Shown piece by piece: positions 10,085 to 16,624 of a stretch of 64,000 nucleotides of DNA. The translations under genes and the position numbers were made by a program. Position 1 is the first letter of the stretch. Every line of letters begins with the position of its first letter. The notes under the pieces were generated by a model. That model saw only the letters and a program-made list of their open reading frames with translations. It was not told where the DNA came from and did not search any database. Origin of the DNA: Mycobacterium sp. ENV421 (GTDB lineage: Bacteria > Actinomycetota > Actinomycetes > Mycobacteriales > Mycobacteriaceae); NCBI RefSeq assembly GCF_002887815.1, contig NZ_PDHO01000003.1:186001-250000 (forward strand). The letters are read 5' to 3'.

Positions 10085-10167
10085 CCGTTAGCCTTTCGAT
10101 AACCGGCGAACACGATCACTTGGCGGGGAGAGATCCTTCCCGGTCAGCAGGGGCGGATAACCCTAGG

Positions 10168-10185
10168 CGGTACGGTACGGTACTG
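10168..10185. promoter_or_regulatory. Candidate TetR operator in front of mmpL
   Basis: CGGTACGGTACGGTACTG, an inverted repeat (CGGTAC-N6-GTACTG) 84 bp upstream of the mmpL start. It matches 15 of 18 bases of the palindrome in front of the tetR gene itself (10831-10848). A plausible -10 element lies just downstream, so binding would block the mmpL promoter. Confidence 0.65.
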
Positions 10186-10209
10186 GATCACCTCAGGCAA
10201 CACTTCGTT

Positions 10210-10818
10210 TCAGCTGATAGGACGGGTGAGACTGGGGATCATGACGTTGTCGACGATCGCCCGTACCGTCCGCCGATCAGGAGGTCGGTTGGGGACGATC
10301 GACCGGAAGATCAGGTACCCGGGCATCAGATCCCAGAGTTCTTCGGTGATCGCCTCCGCCTTGATCTCGCCGCGGTCGACAGCGTGCTGCAGCACCGACT
10401 CGATCAACGCCTTTCGCTGGTCCAGGAACTGATGCTGCATCGCCTCGCGCAGGGCCGGATCGCGGGACACCTCCACCATCACCGCACGGATGGTGGCGGA
10501 ATGCTCCGCGGCGTGCTCGGTGATGGCTTCGCCGAGACGCAGCAGGTCTTCCCGCAGCGAGCCGGTGTCGGGGCGGACCGCCGCGCACCGGACACCTTCG
10601 ATGAAGGCGGCCAGCACGAGTTCGCCCTTTGAGGGCCAGCGCCGATAGACCGTGGCCTTGCTCGCTTTGGCGGTCGCGGCGACCGCGTCGACGGTCAACC
10701 GTTCGTACCCGTGTTGTTGCAACAGCTGCAGAGTGGCCGCGAGCAGTTCCGCCTCGCGCGCCGACCACGGCGACGATTGCGCCTCGTAGTCGGCAATCCC
10801 GGTCACAGCGCCAACCAT
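10210..10818 (-). CDS. TetR/AcrR-family regulator of the mmpL gene
   Basis: 202 residues from an ATG at 10818. The N-terminal helix-turn-helix is clear (LTVDAVAATAKASKATVYRRWPSKGELV, split here only for mention: ATVYRRW is the recognition region). The C-terminal ligand domain resembles the TetR_C_16-type group (LREDLLRLGEAITEHAAEHSA region). It is 126 bp upstream of mmpL on the same strand. A perfect CAGTAC-N6-GTACTG palindrome lies 13 bp before its start codon, and a close copy precedes mmpL, so it very likely represses itself and the transporter. The leader would be very short or absent. Its ligand is unknown. Confidence 0.9.
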   Translation of the reverse strand: MVGAVTGIADYEAQSSPWSAREAELLAATLQLLQQHGYERLTVDAVAATAKASKATVYRRWPSKGELVLAAFIEGVRCAAVRPDTGSLREDLLRLGEAITEHAAEHSATIRAVMVEVSRDPALREAMQHQFLDQRKALIESVLQHAVDRGEIKAEAITEELWDLMPGYLIFRSIVPNRPPDRRTVRAIVDNVMIPSLTRPIS

Positions 10819-10830
10819 AGAGCGCCCAGG

Positions 10831-10848
10831 CAGTACGGTCCAGTACTG
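10831..10848. promoter_or_regulatory. Candidate TetR autoregulatory operator
   Basis: CAGTACGGTCCAGTACTG, a perfect 6-bp-arm inverted repeat (CAGTAC-N6-GTACTG) located 13 bp upstream of the tetR start codon. A near copy lies before mmpL. Confidence 0.7.
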
Positions 10849-10906
10849 TCCAACCCTGGCGAAAGGCCATTTCGCTGCCGCCGATCGCCCGCACCCTGCG
10901 GTTACC

Positions 10907-11569
10907 ATGAACGCCGTGGCGAGCGTCGTGGTGCGGATCGGCCTGGCAATGCTGGTGAGCTTGCTGTTGGCACCGGCGGCGAGCGCAGCGCCGGACTCCT
11001 CACAGTGGATCGTCGTCGGCGTGCCCACCGCCAGTGCCACCACCGGAACGTTGACCGCCTTCCAGCGAGTGGGACAAGACTGGAAGGTCGTCCTGGGCCC
11101 CACCCCGGCCAAGGTCGGCGAACTCGGCGTCGGCGTGCCGGCCGACGGTGTCTACCGCACTCCGGAAGGGACCTTCGGCTTCGACCAGGCCTTCGGACGC
11201 CAGCCCAACCCCGGCACCAAGATGCCGTACTTCCAGGCCACCGACCAGGACTGGTGGGACGAGGACCCCAAGTCGCCGGGGTACAACACCCATGTCCGCA
11301 GCGACGGCCAGCCCTCGGCGATCGCGGAGAACCTCTACGACTCCGGCCCGGTCTACGACTACGCGGTCAACATCACGTCCAACCCGAACCGCATCCCCGG
11401 CAAGCTGGCCGGAATCTTCCTGCACGTGTCCGACGGTGATCCCACCTGGGGATGCGTCGCCATCGGCCGCGACGAGATGCGGTCAATACTGAATTGGCTT
11501 GACCCCGCCGCCAATCCGCAGATCACCATCGGGGTGGGTGACCCCTCGCTCATCACGGCGCGGTCGTGA
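10907..11569 (+). CDS. Secreted L,D-transpeptidase-like (YkuD/ErfK) protein
   Basis: 220 residues with a Sec signal peptide (MNAVASVVVRIGLAMLVSLL, cleavage after ASAA). The catalytic end reads FLHVSDGDPTWGCVAI, with His173 and Cys183 at the positions of the YkuD motif, but the usual S/T-H-G-C is T-W-G-C. Length and sequence resemble M. tuberculosis Rv0309 (my recollection). Expected place: cell envelope, where such enzymes link meso-DAP residues or attach proteins to peptidoglycan. It overlaps the next gene by four bases (GTGA), implying coupled translation with the DUF1906 protein. Confidence 0.85.
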   Translation: MNAVASVVVRIGLAMLVSLLLAPAASAAPDSSQWIVVGVPTASATTGTLTAFQRVGQDWKVVLGPTPAKVGELGVGVPADGVYRTPEGTFGFDQAFGRQPNPGTKMPYFQATDQDWWDEDPKSPGYNTHVRSDGQPSAIAENLYDSGPVYDYAVNITSNPNRIPGKLAGIFLHVSDGDPTWGCVAIGRDEMRSILNWLDPAANPQITIGVGDPSLITARS

Positions 11570-12321
11570 CCCAGCCGAACCGCCGCGATGTCTTTCGGTA
11601 CGCGCTCACGGCGCTGGCCGGTGCCGCGGTGCTCGCAGCACCCCGGGCGGCCGCGGACGGGTTGCAGCTCATCGATTTCGCCGACCGCCTGGTGAGCCCG
11701 GAGCAGATCAAAGCCGCCGGCTACGGCGGGGCACTGGTGTACGTCTCCGAGCTGAGGCCGGGCGCCACCTTCGATTTCAAGCCCGTCACCCGCGACTACA
11801 CCGACGGACTCATCGCGGCCGGACTGCACGTGGTGAGCTGTTACCAGTTCGGTAAGCCCGGCTGGCCCACACCGTCGGACTTCACCCGCGGGTTCGACGG
11901 AGGCGTGGCCGACGCGCAGACCGCACTGCGGATCCACGGTGCGGCCGGTGGCCCGAATTCAGCGCCGATCTTCTTCAGCGTCGACGAGGACATCAGCTCC
12001 GACACCTGGAAAAGCACTGCGATCCAATGGTTTCGCGGTATCAACTCGGTGATCGGCGTCGAGCGCACCGGAATCTACGGCGGTGCGCGCCAACTCGAAT
12101 GGGCGATCGGCGACGGCGTCGTCGGATATTCCACGACGCCTGGCTATCGCTGGGCCTGGCAGACCAAAGCGTGGTCGGGCGGTGTGCGCGAACCCGCCGC
12201 CGTGCTCTTCCAGCGCGAGGTCGTCACGGCGTCGGACCCGGGTGCGCTCATCGACGGCGTCCACGTCGATGTCGACGACGTCCTGGCGCCCGACTTCGGC
12301 CAGTGGGACCTGGCCCGCTGA
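11566..12321 (+). CDS. Tat-exported DUF1906 glycoside-hydrolase-like protein
   Basis: 251 residues from a GTG that overlaps the stop of the L,D-transpeptidase-like gene. The N-terminus carries a twin-arginine signal (NRRDVFRYALTALAG, cleavage after RAAA). The mature part begins LQLIDFADRL and contains GYGGALVYVS, FFSVDED and YGGARQLEWAIGD, matching the DUF1906 domain, a TIM-barrel related to GH25 lysozymes that includes Tat-exported Rv2525c of M. tuberculosis, a protein tied to peptidoglycan and beta-lactam response. The acidic pair in SVDED is a candidate catalytic or metal site. Coupling to a transpeptidase supports a role in cell wall maturation. Confidence 0.87.
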   Translation: MTQPNRRDVFRYALTALAGAAVLAAPRAAADGLQLIDFADRLVSPEQIKAAGYGGALVYVSELRPGATFDFKPVTRDYTDGLIAAGLHVVSCYQFGKPGWPTPSDFTRGFDGGVADAQTALRIHGAAGGPNSAPIFFSVDEDISSDTWKSTAIQWFRGINSVIGVERTGIYGGARQLEWAIGDGVVGYSTTPGYRWAWQTKAWSGGVREPAAVLFQREVVTASDPGALIDGVHVDVDDVLAPDFGQWDLAR

Positions 12322-12975
12322 TCAGCTTTCGACGAAGGTGACGTTGGCCTCCAGCGGGTTGCGCGGCACCGTCAGTTGATTGCACGCGAATTCCGGATCG
12401 GGGTAGCCGATCGAAACACCGCACAGGATGCGCATCTCCTCGCCGATGCCCAGATGCTCACGCAGTACCTCGGGATAGCCGGCCACCGAGACCTGTACGC
12501 AGCTGCCGAGCCCACGCGCGGTGAGCGCCAGCAGGAAGGTCTGCAGGAACATGCCCACCCCTACCGCGTCGACGTAGTCCAGGTTGCGGTGCATACAGAC
12601 GATGCCTGTGAGCGGAGCGCGGAAGAACTCCCAGTTGCGGAGCACCGCAACGCGTCTGGCTTCGGCGTCGTCGCGGGCCACGCCCATCGTGCCGTAGACC
12701 AGTGCGCCCAGCTCGCGGCGGAGGTGGGCGAACGACTCGGGAAGTTGCGGAACGTTGGGGGCCTCGATATCGGCCTGCTCCAGTAGCGCTTCGGCCAGCC
12801 GGTCTCGAGCCGGCCCGGAGGCGAAGACCACATGCCATGGCTGGATGTTGGAGTTGGACGGTGCGCGGATGGCGAGTTGCAGTGATTCGGTGACCAACTC
12901 CTGGGGCACGGGCTTGTCGCGAAGGAACAGCCGGATGGACCGGCGTTCGCGGATCGCGTCCTCAAGGTCATGCAT
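12322..12975 (-). CDS. Nitroreductase-family FMN oxidoreductase
   Basis: 217 residues with the nitroreductase fold: N-terminal RERRSIRLFLRDKPVP, the FMN-binding motif RAPSNSNIQPWHVVFA, a central GVGMFLQTFLLAL segment and a C-terminal GVSIGYPDPEFACNQL. Homodimeric, FMN-dependent NAD(P)H reductase in the cytosol; substrate unknown (nitroaromatics, quinones). Its stop abuts the stop of the convergent DUF1906 gene with no gap. Upstream on the same strand are an alpha/beta hydrolase pseudogene, an SDR and a monooxygenase, so it is probably the last gene of a small catabolic operon. A second nitroreductase of the same type is at 28812. Confidence 0.9.
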   Translation of the reverse strand: MHDLEDAIRERRSIRLFLRDKPVPQELVTESLQLAIRAPSNSNIQPWHVVFASGPARDRLAEALLEQADIEAPNVPQLPESFAHLRRELGALVYGTMGVARDDAEARRVAVLRNWEFFRAPLTGIVCMHRNLDYVDAVGVGMFLQTFLLALTARGLGSCVQVSVAGYPEVLREHLGIGEEMRILCGVSIGYPDPEFACNQLTVPRNPLEANVTFVES

Positions 12976-12990
12976 CGCTTCCTGCTTTCC

Positions 12991-13247
12991 TCAGCCCGTT
13001 CTGTCGCGGAAAACGCCGGTGATCGGAATTTGCATCCCGCGGCCCGGGCGCACAGCTCGTACAACCTCCTTGGTGACCTTGAGCGGCACCGTCTGGTCTT
13101 CGGTTCCCGAGGTCAGCAGCCGCCAGGCCAGGCCGGCGCCGACACCGCATAGCCGCGGCCGCTGAACAGGTCCAGCCACGGCTGCCAGGCGCTGGCATGG
13201 ATCCACCAGCCGTGGATGAAGATCACGGGGTTGAGTTTGGTGCTCAC
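12991..13247 (-). pseudogene. Alpha/beta hydrolase remnant (internally deleted and frameshifted)
   Basis: A GTG at 13247 with upstream GGAAGGA starts a normal hydrolase N-terminus, NPVIFIHGWWIHASAWQPW (the HGW oxyanion-hole region), continuing LFSGRGYAVSAPAWPGG before a TGA at codon 45. In the next frame the sequence resumes as LLTSGTEDQTVPLKVTKEVV, the region around the catalytic Asp of the same family, and then shifts again to YELCARAAGCKFRS. The ~150-residue middle with the nucleophile Ser is gone, as is the C-terminal catalytic His. No intact product is possible. It lies 27 bases downstream of the SDR, inside the operon ending in the nitroreductase. Confidence 0.8.
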
Positions 13248-13274
13248 AAAGTCCTTCCGGGGGTGCTTCGGGGC

Positions 13275-14078
13275 CTACAGGGTGGTGACGTAGCCGCCGT
13301 CAATGCGGATGTCGGAGCCGGTGATGTTCGCGGAGTGTTCACCCGCGAGGAACATGACGAGGTCGGCCACCTCCTGCGCGGTGGTGAATCGTCCGGTCGC
13401 CGAGCCGGCGACCACGGAGTCGACGACCTGATCCGGGGTGGCCCCGCTGGCCGCGGCGAACTGCGCGGCGATGCCCTTCTCGGCCAGCCACAGGGGAGTG
13501 GCTACCGGACCCGGGCTGACCGTGTTCACTCGAATACCGTTGCGCCCGAACTCTTTCGAGACCGCTTTCGCGAAGTTGGCCAGGGCGGCCTTGGCTGCGC
13601 CGTAGTCGACGATGTTCCACTCCGGCAGCGTCGCGTTGACCGAGCCGATCATCACGATCGAGCCCCCGCCGCGGCGCAGCAGGTGCGGGATGGCTTCCCG
13701 GGTGGCCCGCACGGCGGACAGGAAGTTCACCGCCAAACCCGCCAGCCAGTCGTCGTCGGTGACGGACAGCAGGCCGTCGAATCGCGGCGTGACAGTGCCG
13801 GCGTTGTTCACCAGGATGTCGAGGCCACCGCGTTGCGCGGCCGCGTCGATCACGGCCCTCGCCCCCTCGGCAGTGGCGAGGTCAGCGGCGACGAACGTTG
13901 CTGAGCCGGTAGCTTCCAGCTCTTCCAGCTCGGCGCTGTTGTGCCGGGCCCCGGCAATGACGTGCGCGCCCGCAGCGGTCAGGGTCCGGCTGATGGCCAA
14001 ACCGATTCCCTTGCTGGCACCGGTGACGACGGCGATCTTGTCGGTGAGGTTGGTGTCCACGGGGATACTGTGCCTCAC
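13275..14078 (-). CDS. SDR-family NAD(P)-dependent oxidoreductase
   Basis: 267 residues (GTG start at 14078; an in-frame GTG at 14060 is an alternative). Classical short-chain dehydrogenase: cofactor loop TGASKGIG near the N-terminus, NNAG (about residue 90), catalytic Ser in MIGSVNA, the YxxxK pair in DYGAAKAAL, and the C-terminal GSDIRIDGGY. It would oxidise an alcohol or reduce a carbonyl with NAD(P)(H); substrate unknown. It is 10 bases downstream of the monooxygenase gene and followed by the hydrolase pseudogene and a nitroreductase, all on the minus strand. Confidence 0.9.
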   Translation of the reverse strand: MRHSIPVDTNLTDKIAVVTGASKGIGLAISRTLTAAGAHVIAGARHNSAELEELEATGSATFVAADLATAEGARAVIDAAAQRGGLDILVNNAGTVTPRFDGLLSVTDDDWLAGLAVNFLSAVRATREAIPHLLRRGGGSIVMIGSVNATLPEWNIVDYGAAKAALANFAKAVSKEFGRNGIRVNTVSPGPVATPLWLAEKGIAAQFAAASGATPDQVVDSVVAGSATGRFTTAQEVADLVMFLAGEHSANITGSDIRIDGGYVTTL

Positions 14079-14088
14079 CGGTGTGAAT

Positions 14089-14406
14089 TCAGCGCTCTAA
14101 TGTGAAGACCACGTCGTACAGGCCGGGGTGGGCCTCGCCGAATTCGGCGTTGCGCTCCAAAAATCTTGCTGCACGTAACCGTTCGATCACCCGCAGCGCC
14201 GCCTCGAGACTGTCGCTTTGAGCGTAGTTCACCACTCGGGCGCCGTCGTGGCTGCGATGCAGGCTGGCCGAGCGCCAGCCGGGGGTGGTACTGGCGAATC
14301 GCGCTGCCTCCTCGAGCAATTCGATCAGCGCCTGCTGCCCGCCGTCGGGCACCGTGAACGTGTTGATCTGGGTGACGATTCCGGCGTCGGTTCGGATCAA
14401 TGGCAT
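14089..14406 (-). CDS. Antibiotic biosynthesis monooxygenase (ABM) domain protein
   Basis: 105 residues from an ATG at 14406 preceded by GGAGGT. It has the compact dimeric alpha/beta ferredoxin-like ABM layout: INTFTVPDGGQQALIELLEEA, TPGWRSASLHRSHDGARVVNYA and a C-terminal helix. Such proteins act as cofactor-free monooxygenases on aromatics or as heme-degrading/scavenging enzymes; substrate unknown. First gene of the minus-strand group with the SDR, the hydrolase remnant and the nitroreductase. Confidence 0.82.
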   Translation of the reverse strand: MPLIRTDAGIVTQINTFTVPDGGQQALIELLEEAARFASTTPGWRSASLHRSHDGARVVNYAQSDSLEAALRVIERLRAARFLERNAEFGEAHPGLYDVVFTLER

Positions 14407-14729
14407 GACTACCTCCTGTGTCGGAGGCGCTGTGAACCGGAGACTGACCACGGCCCTGTCGCTGCCGGCGCCAAGCCACCGGCGCAGCAGCGCCAGTTGC
14501 TTGTCGCGGGTCCGACGGGCGGTACGGAGCTTCCTTGCGGAAGGGAGCGGGCTTACCGGTGCCGCTCCTGGTCCTTTTCGACTCTTCGACCCTACCGGTT
14601 GAAGTGTTCGCGGTCGATGCGTGTGGTCAATTCTGTTGGCTCACAACGCCGAGCGTGCAGGTTGTCGTCGAAATTGTTCGAAATCTCGACGACACCCCCC
14701 ACTCTCGGCGACAGCGTTACGGTGATGGC

Positions 14730-15107
14730 ATGAGCGAACCGGACTCGCCCGGCGAGCGCCCCGGCCACGGGCGCTTCGATACGCATTGGGTGTGGTTCGG
14801 CGCGATCCTCGCGTTGCTGCTGACCGCGGGACTGCTCGTCGCGTTCCTCTCGCTGTTCCCGCTCGCCATGGCAACCGACGGCTGCCACGACGGCAGCACC
14901 GAGCGCATCTGTTCGCTGACGGCCCGCGGCCAGCACGTACTCGTGGCGATTCCCTGGGCGTGTCTCGCGGTCGGCGCAGTGACCGCTCTGGTCGCCGCCT
15001 ATCTCGCAACCCGGATCCGGTGGACGCCGCTGCTCGGTATTCCGATGGGTGTCATCGCAGCGGCAGCGATGATTCCGCTGGGCGACTGGATCGCCTACCA
15101 GGTCTAG
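14730..15107 (+). CDS. Small membrane protein, unknown function
   Basis: 125 residues from ATG at 14730. Three to four hydrophobic segments are visible: VWFGAILALLLTAGLLVAF, VLVAIPWACLAVGAVTALVA and LLGIPMGVIAAAAMIPLGD. Between TM1 and TM2 is an extracellular-type loop with two cysteines (ATDGCHDGSTERICS) that could form a disulfide. No family recognised. It stands alone on the plus strand and converges with the gene at 15120. The 323 bases before it, back to 14407, hold the upstream region of the monooxygenase gene and no convincing gene. Confidence 0.7.
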   Translation: MSEPDSPGERPGHGRFDTHWVWFGAILALLLTAGLLVAFLSLFPLAMATDGCHDGSTERICSLTARGQHVLVAIPWACLAVGAVTALVAAYLATRIRWTPLLGIPMGVIAAAAMIPLGDWIAYQV

Positions 15108-15119
15108 CCGAGCGTCGGG

Positions 15120-15404
15120 CTAGGTGATCCAGCGGTCGACGAGGGCAGCCCACCGTCGGGAGATGGTCTTGTCCAGCAGGTCACGTCGGCGGCGGGTGTT
15201 CACATCGTCGGGTTCGATCGCGCCGATCGTCAACCGCGCCACCTCGTCGAGGAGATCACGCTCCAGCCCGAAGGTGAGCAGGATGTCGAGATCGGTGTCG
15301 GTGTCGAGTTCATCGGGCAACGTCGAGCGAGCCAGCAGAACGGCGGCATTCTCCTCGCCGGCCTCCAGCAAGATGGCGACCAGGCCGGCTTTGGCGACCT
15401 TCAC
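15120..15404 (-). CDS. Hypothetical acidic protein downstream of amidohydrolase
   Basis: 94 residues, no recognised family, no signal peptide or TM helix. The sequence is helical and acidic (PDELDTDTDLDILLTFGLE; LDEVARLTIGAIEPDDVNTRR). It begins nine bases after the stop of the amidohydrolase at 15414 and is on the same strand, so it is probably the last gene of the amidohydrolase/acyl-CoA dehydrogenase operon. Role not predictable. Confidence 0.55.
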   Translation of the reverse strand: MKVAKAGLVAILLEAGEENAAVLLARSTLPDELDTDTDLDILLTFGLERDLLDEVARLTIGAIEPDDVNTRRRRDLLDKTISRRWAALVDRWIT

Positions 15405-15413
15405 GAACGGCAG

Positions 15414-16607
15414 CTACACCGGTCGGCGGATCGACAACTCGATACCGTTGTCCCGCATGACTTTACGGCACTGTTCGGGCGTGTAGTCGAAGTTCTGCAG
15501 GTCTTTGATGTAGGACGCCGGCTCGGCAAGACCTTCGACGTGGGGGTAGTCCGAGCCCATGAGGATGTGGTCGTCACCCATCAGCTTGAGCAGACTGGCC
15601 AGTTCGTCCTCGTAGAACGGCGACACCCAGACGTGGCGTCTGAACGTTTCGCGCGGATCCTCTTTGTAGATGAACGGAATCTGACCCCAGGACTTGGTGA
15701 GCTTCTCGAAGAGATGGAACACCCACGTCGATCCGCTTTCGATACACGCGATCCGCAGGTTCGGAAACCGCAGGAACAACCCGTTGTGCAGGTGGTTGGC
15801 GAATGTGTCCTGGATCGCGTCACCGCTGAACAGGCTCCGGAAGCCCAGCAGCGCGTTGAACGACATCATGTAGTCCGACTCACCCCATGCCGGCATGAAC
15901 TTCGAGTAGTAAGTCTCGCCGGAGTGGTAGCACACCGTGATCCCGGAATCATTGGCCAGCTGCCAGAATTCGTCGAACATCGGATCGCCGGGCGGACGCA
16001 TGCCGACTTCGGTGGTGATCGGTCCGGGGATCATGACGATGAAACGCGCGTCGTGGTCCAGTGCCCACTCGAGCTCGCGCACCGCCTCGGCCGGCCGGCA
16101 CATGGTGATGTACGGCGCGGTGAAAATCCGCTCCTGGTAGGCGAATCCCCAGTCGTCGTCCAGCCAGCGGTTGAAAGCCTGGAAGGTGGCTACTGTCGCG
16201 TCGAAGTCGGGGAGCAGTGCCTGCTCCATGCCGACTCCGAGGGTGGGCAGCATGATGCAGCCCTGCATGCCCTGGGCGTCCATGGTCGCCAGCCGCGCGT
16301 CGCGGTTGCGGTACTCGGGCCGGATCGGTTCGAGCTCGCCGAACAGCGAGTTCAGATCCGAACCATGCGGATTACGGCCGCGGAAGTATTCGTCGAGTGC
16401 ACCGGGCTTGCCCACCGGATCGAACGTCGGGTTGGGGATGAAACGATTGACCCTGCCGCCGACCAGCAGCCGCTGCCGACCGTCGAGCTGTGCCCACTGG
16501 ATGGCGCGCTTTTTCAGCTTCGGGTCGATGTAGCGGGTGAACGCGTCCTCGGCCTCGTAATAGTGGTTGTCACAGTCGAAGAACGTGAACGGCAGCGCAG
16601 TGGTCAT
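15414..16607 (-). CDS. Amidohydrolase-family (TIM-barrel) metal-dependent hydrolase
   Basis: 397 residues, amidohydrolase_2 type related to aminocarboxymuconate-semialdehyde decarboxylase. The N-terminal metal motif is altered to FFDCDNHYYE (D-x-N-H rather than HxH); later sites are CYHSGE (His), CIESGS and the terminal aspartate in ILMGSDYPHVEG. An AAAGGA ribosome site precedes the ATG. Members hydrolyse or decarboxylate ring-derived acids. The gene follows the fused acyl-CoA dehydrogenase by 17 bases, and a second amidohydrolase opens the operon, so the three probably act on one cyclic substrate after CoA activation (inference). Confidence 0.87.
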   Translation of the reverse strand: MTTALPFTFFDCDNHYYEAEDAFTRYIDPKLKKRAIQWAQLDGRQRLLVGGRVNRFIPNPTFDPVGKPGALDEYFRGRNPHGSDLNSLFGELEPIRPEYRNRDARLATMDAQGMQGCIMLPTLGVGMEQALLPDFDATVATFQAFNRWLDDDWGFAYQERIFTAPYITMCRPAEAVRELEWALDHDARFIVMIPGPITTEVGMRPPGDPMFDEFWQLANDSGITVCYHSGETYYSKFMPAWGESDYMMSFNALLGFRSLFSGDAIQDTFANHLHNGLFLRFPNLRIACIESGSTWVFHLFEKLTKSWGQIPFIYKEDPRETFRRHVWVSPFYEDELASLLKLMGDDHILMGSDYPHVEGLAEPASYIKDLQNFDYTPEQCRKVMRDNGIELSIRRPV

Positions 16608-16624
16608 GGCTCGGTCCTTTCACA

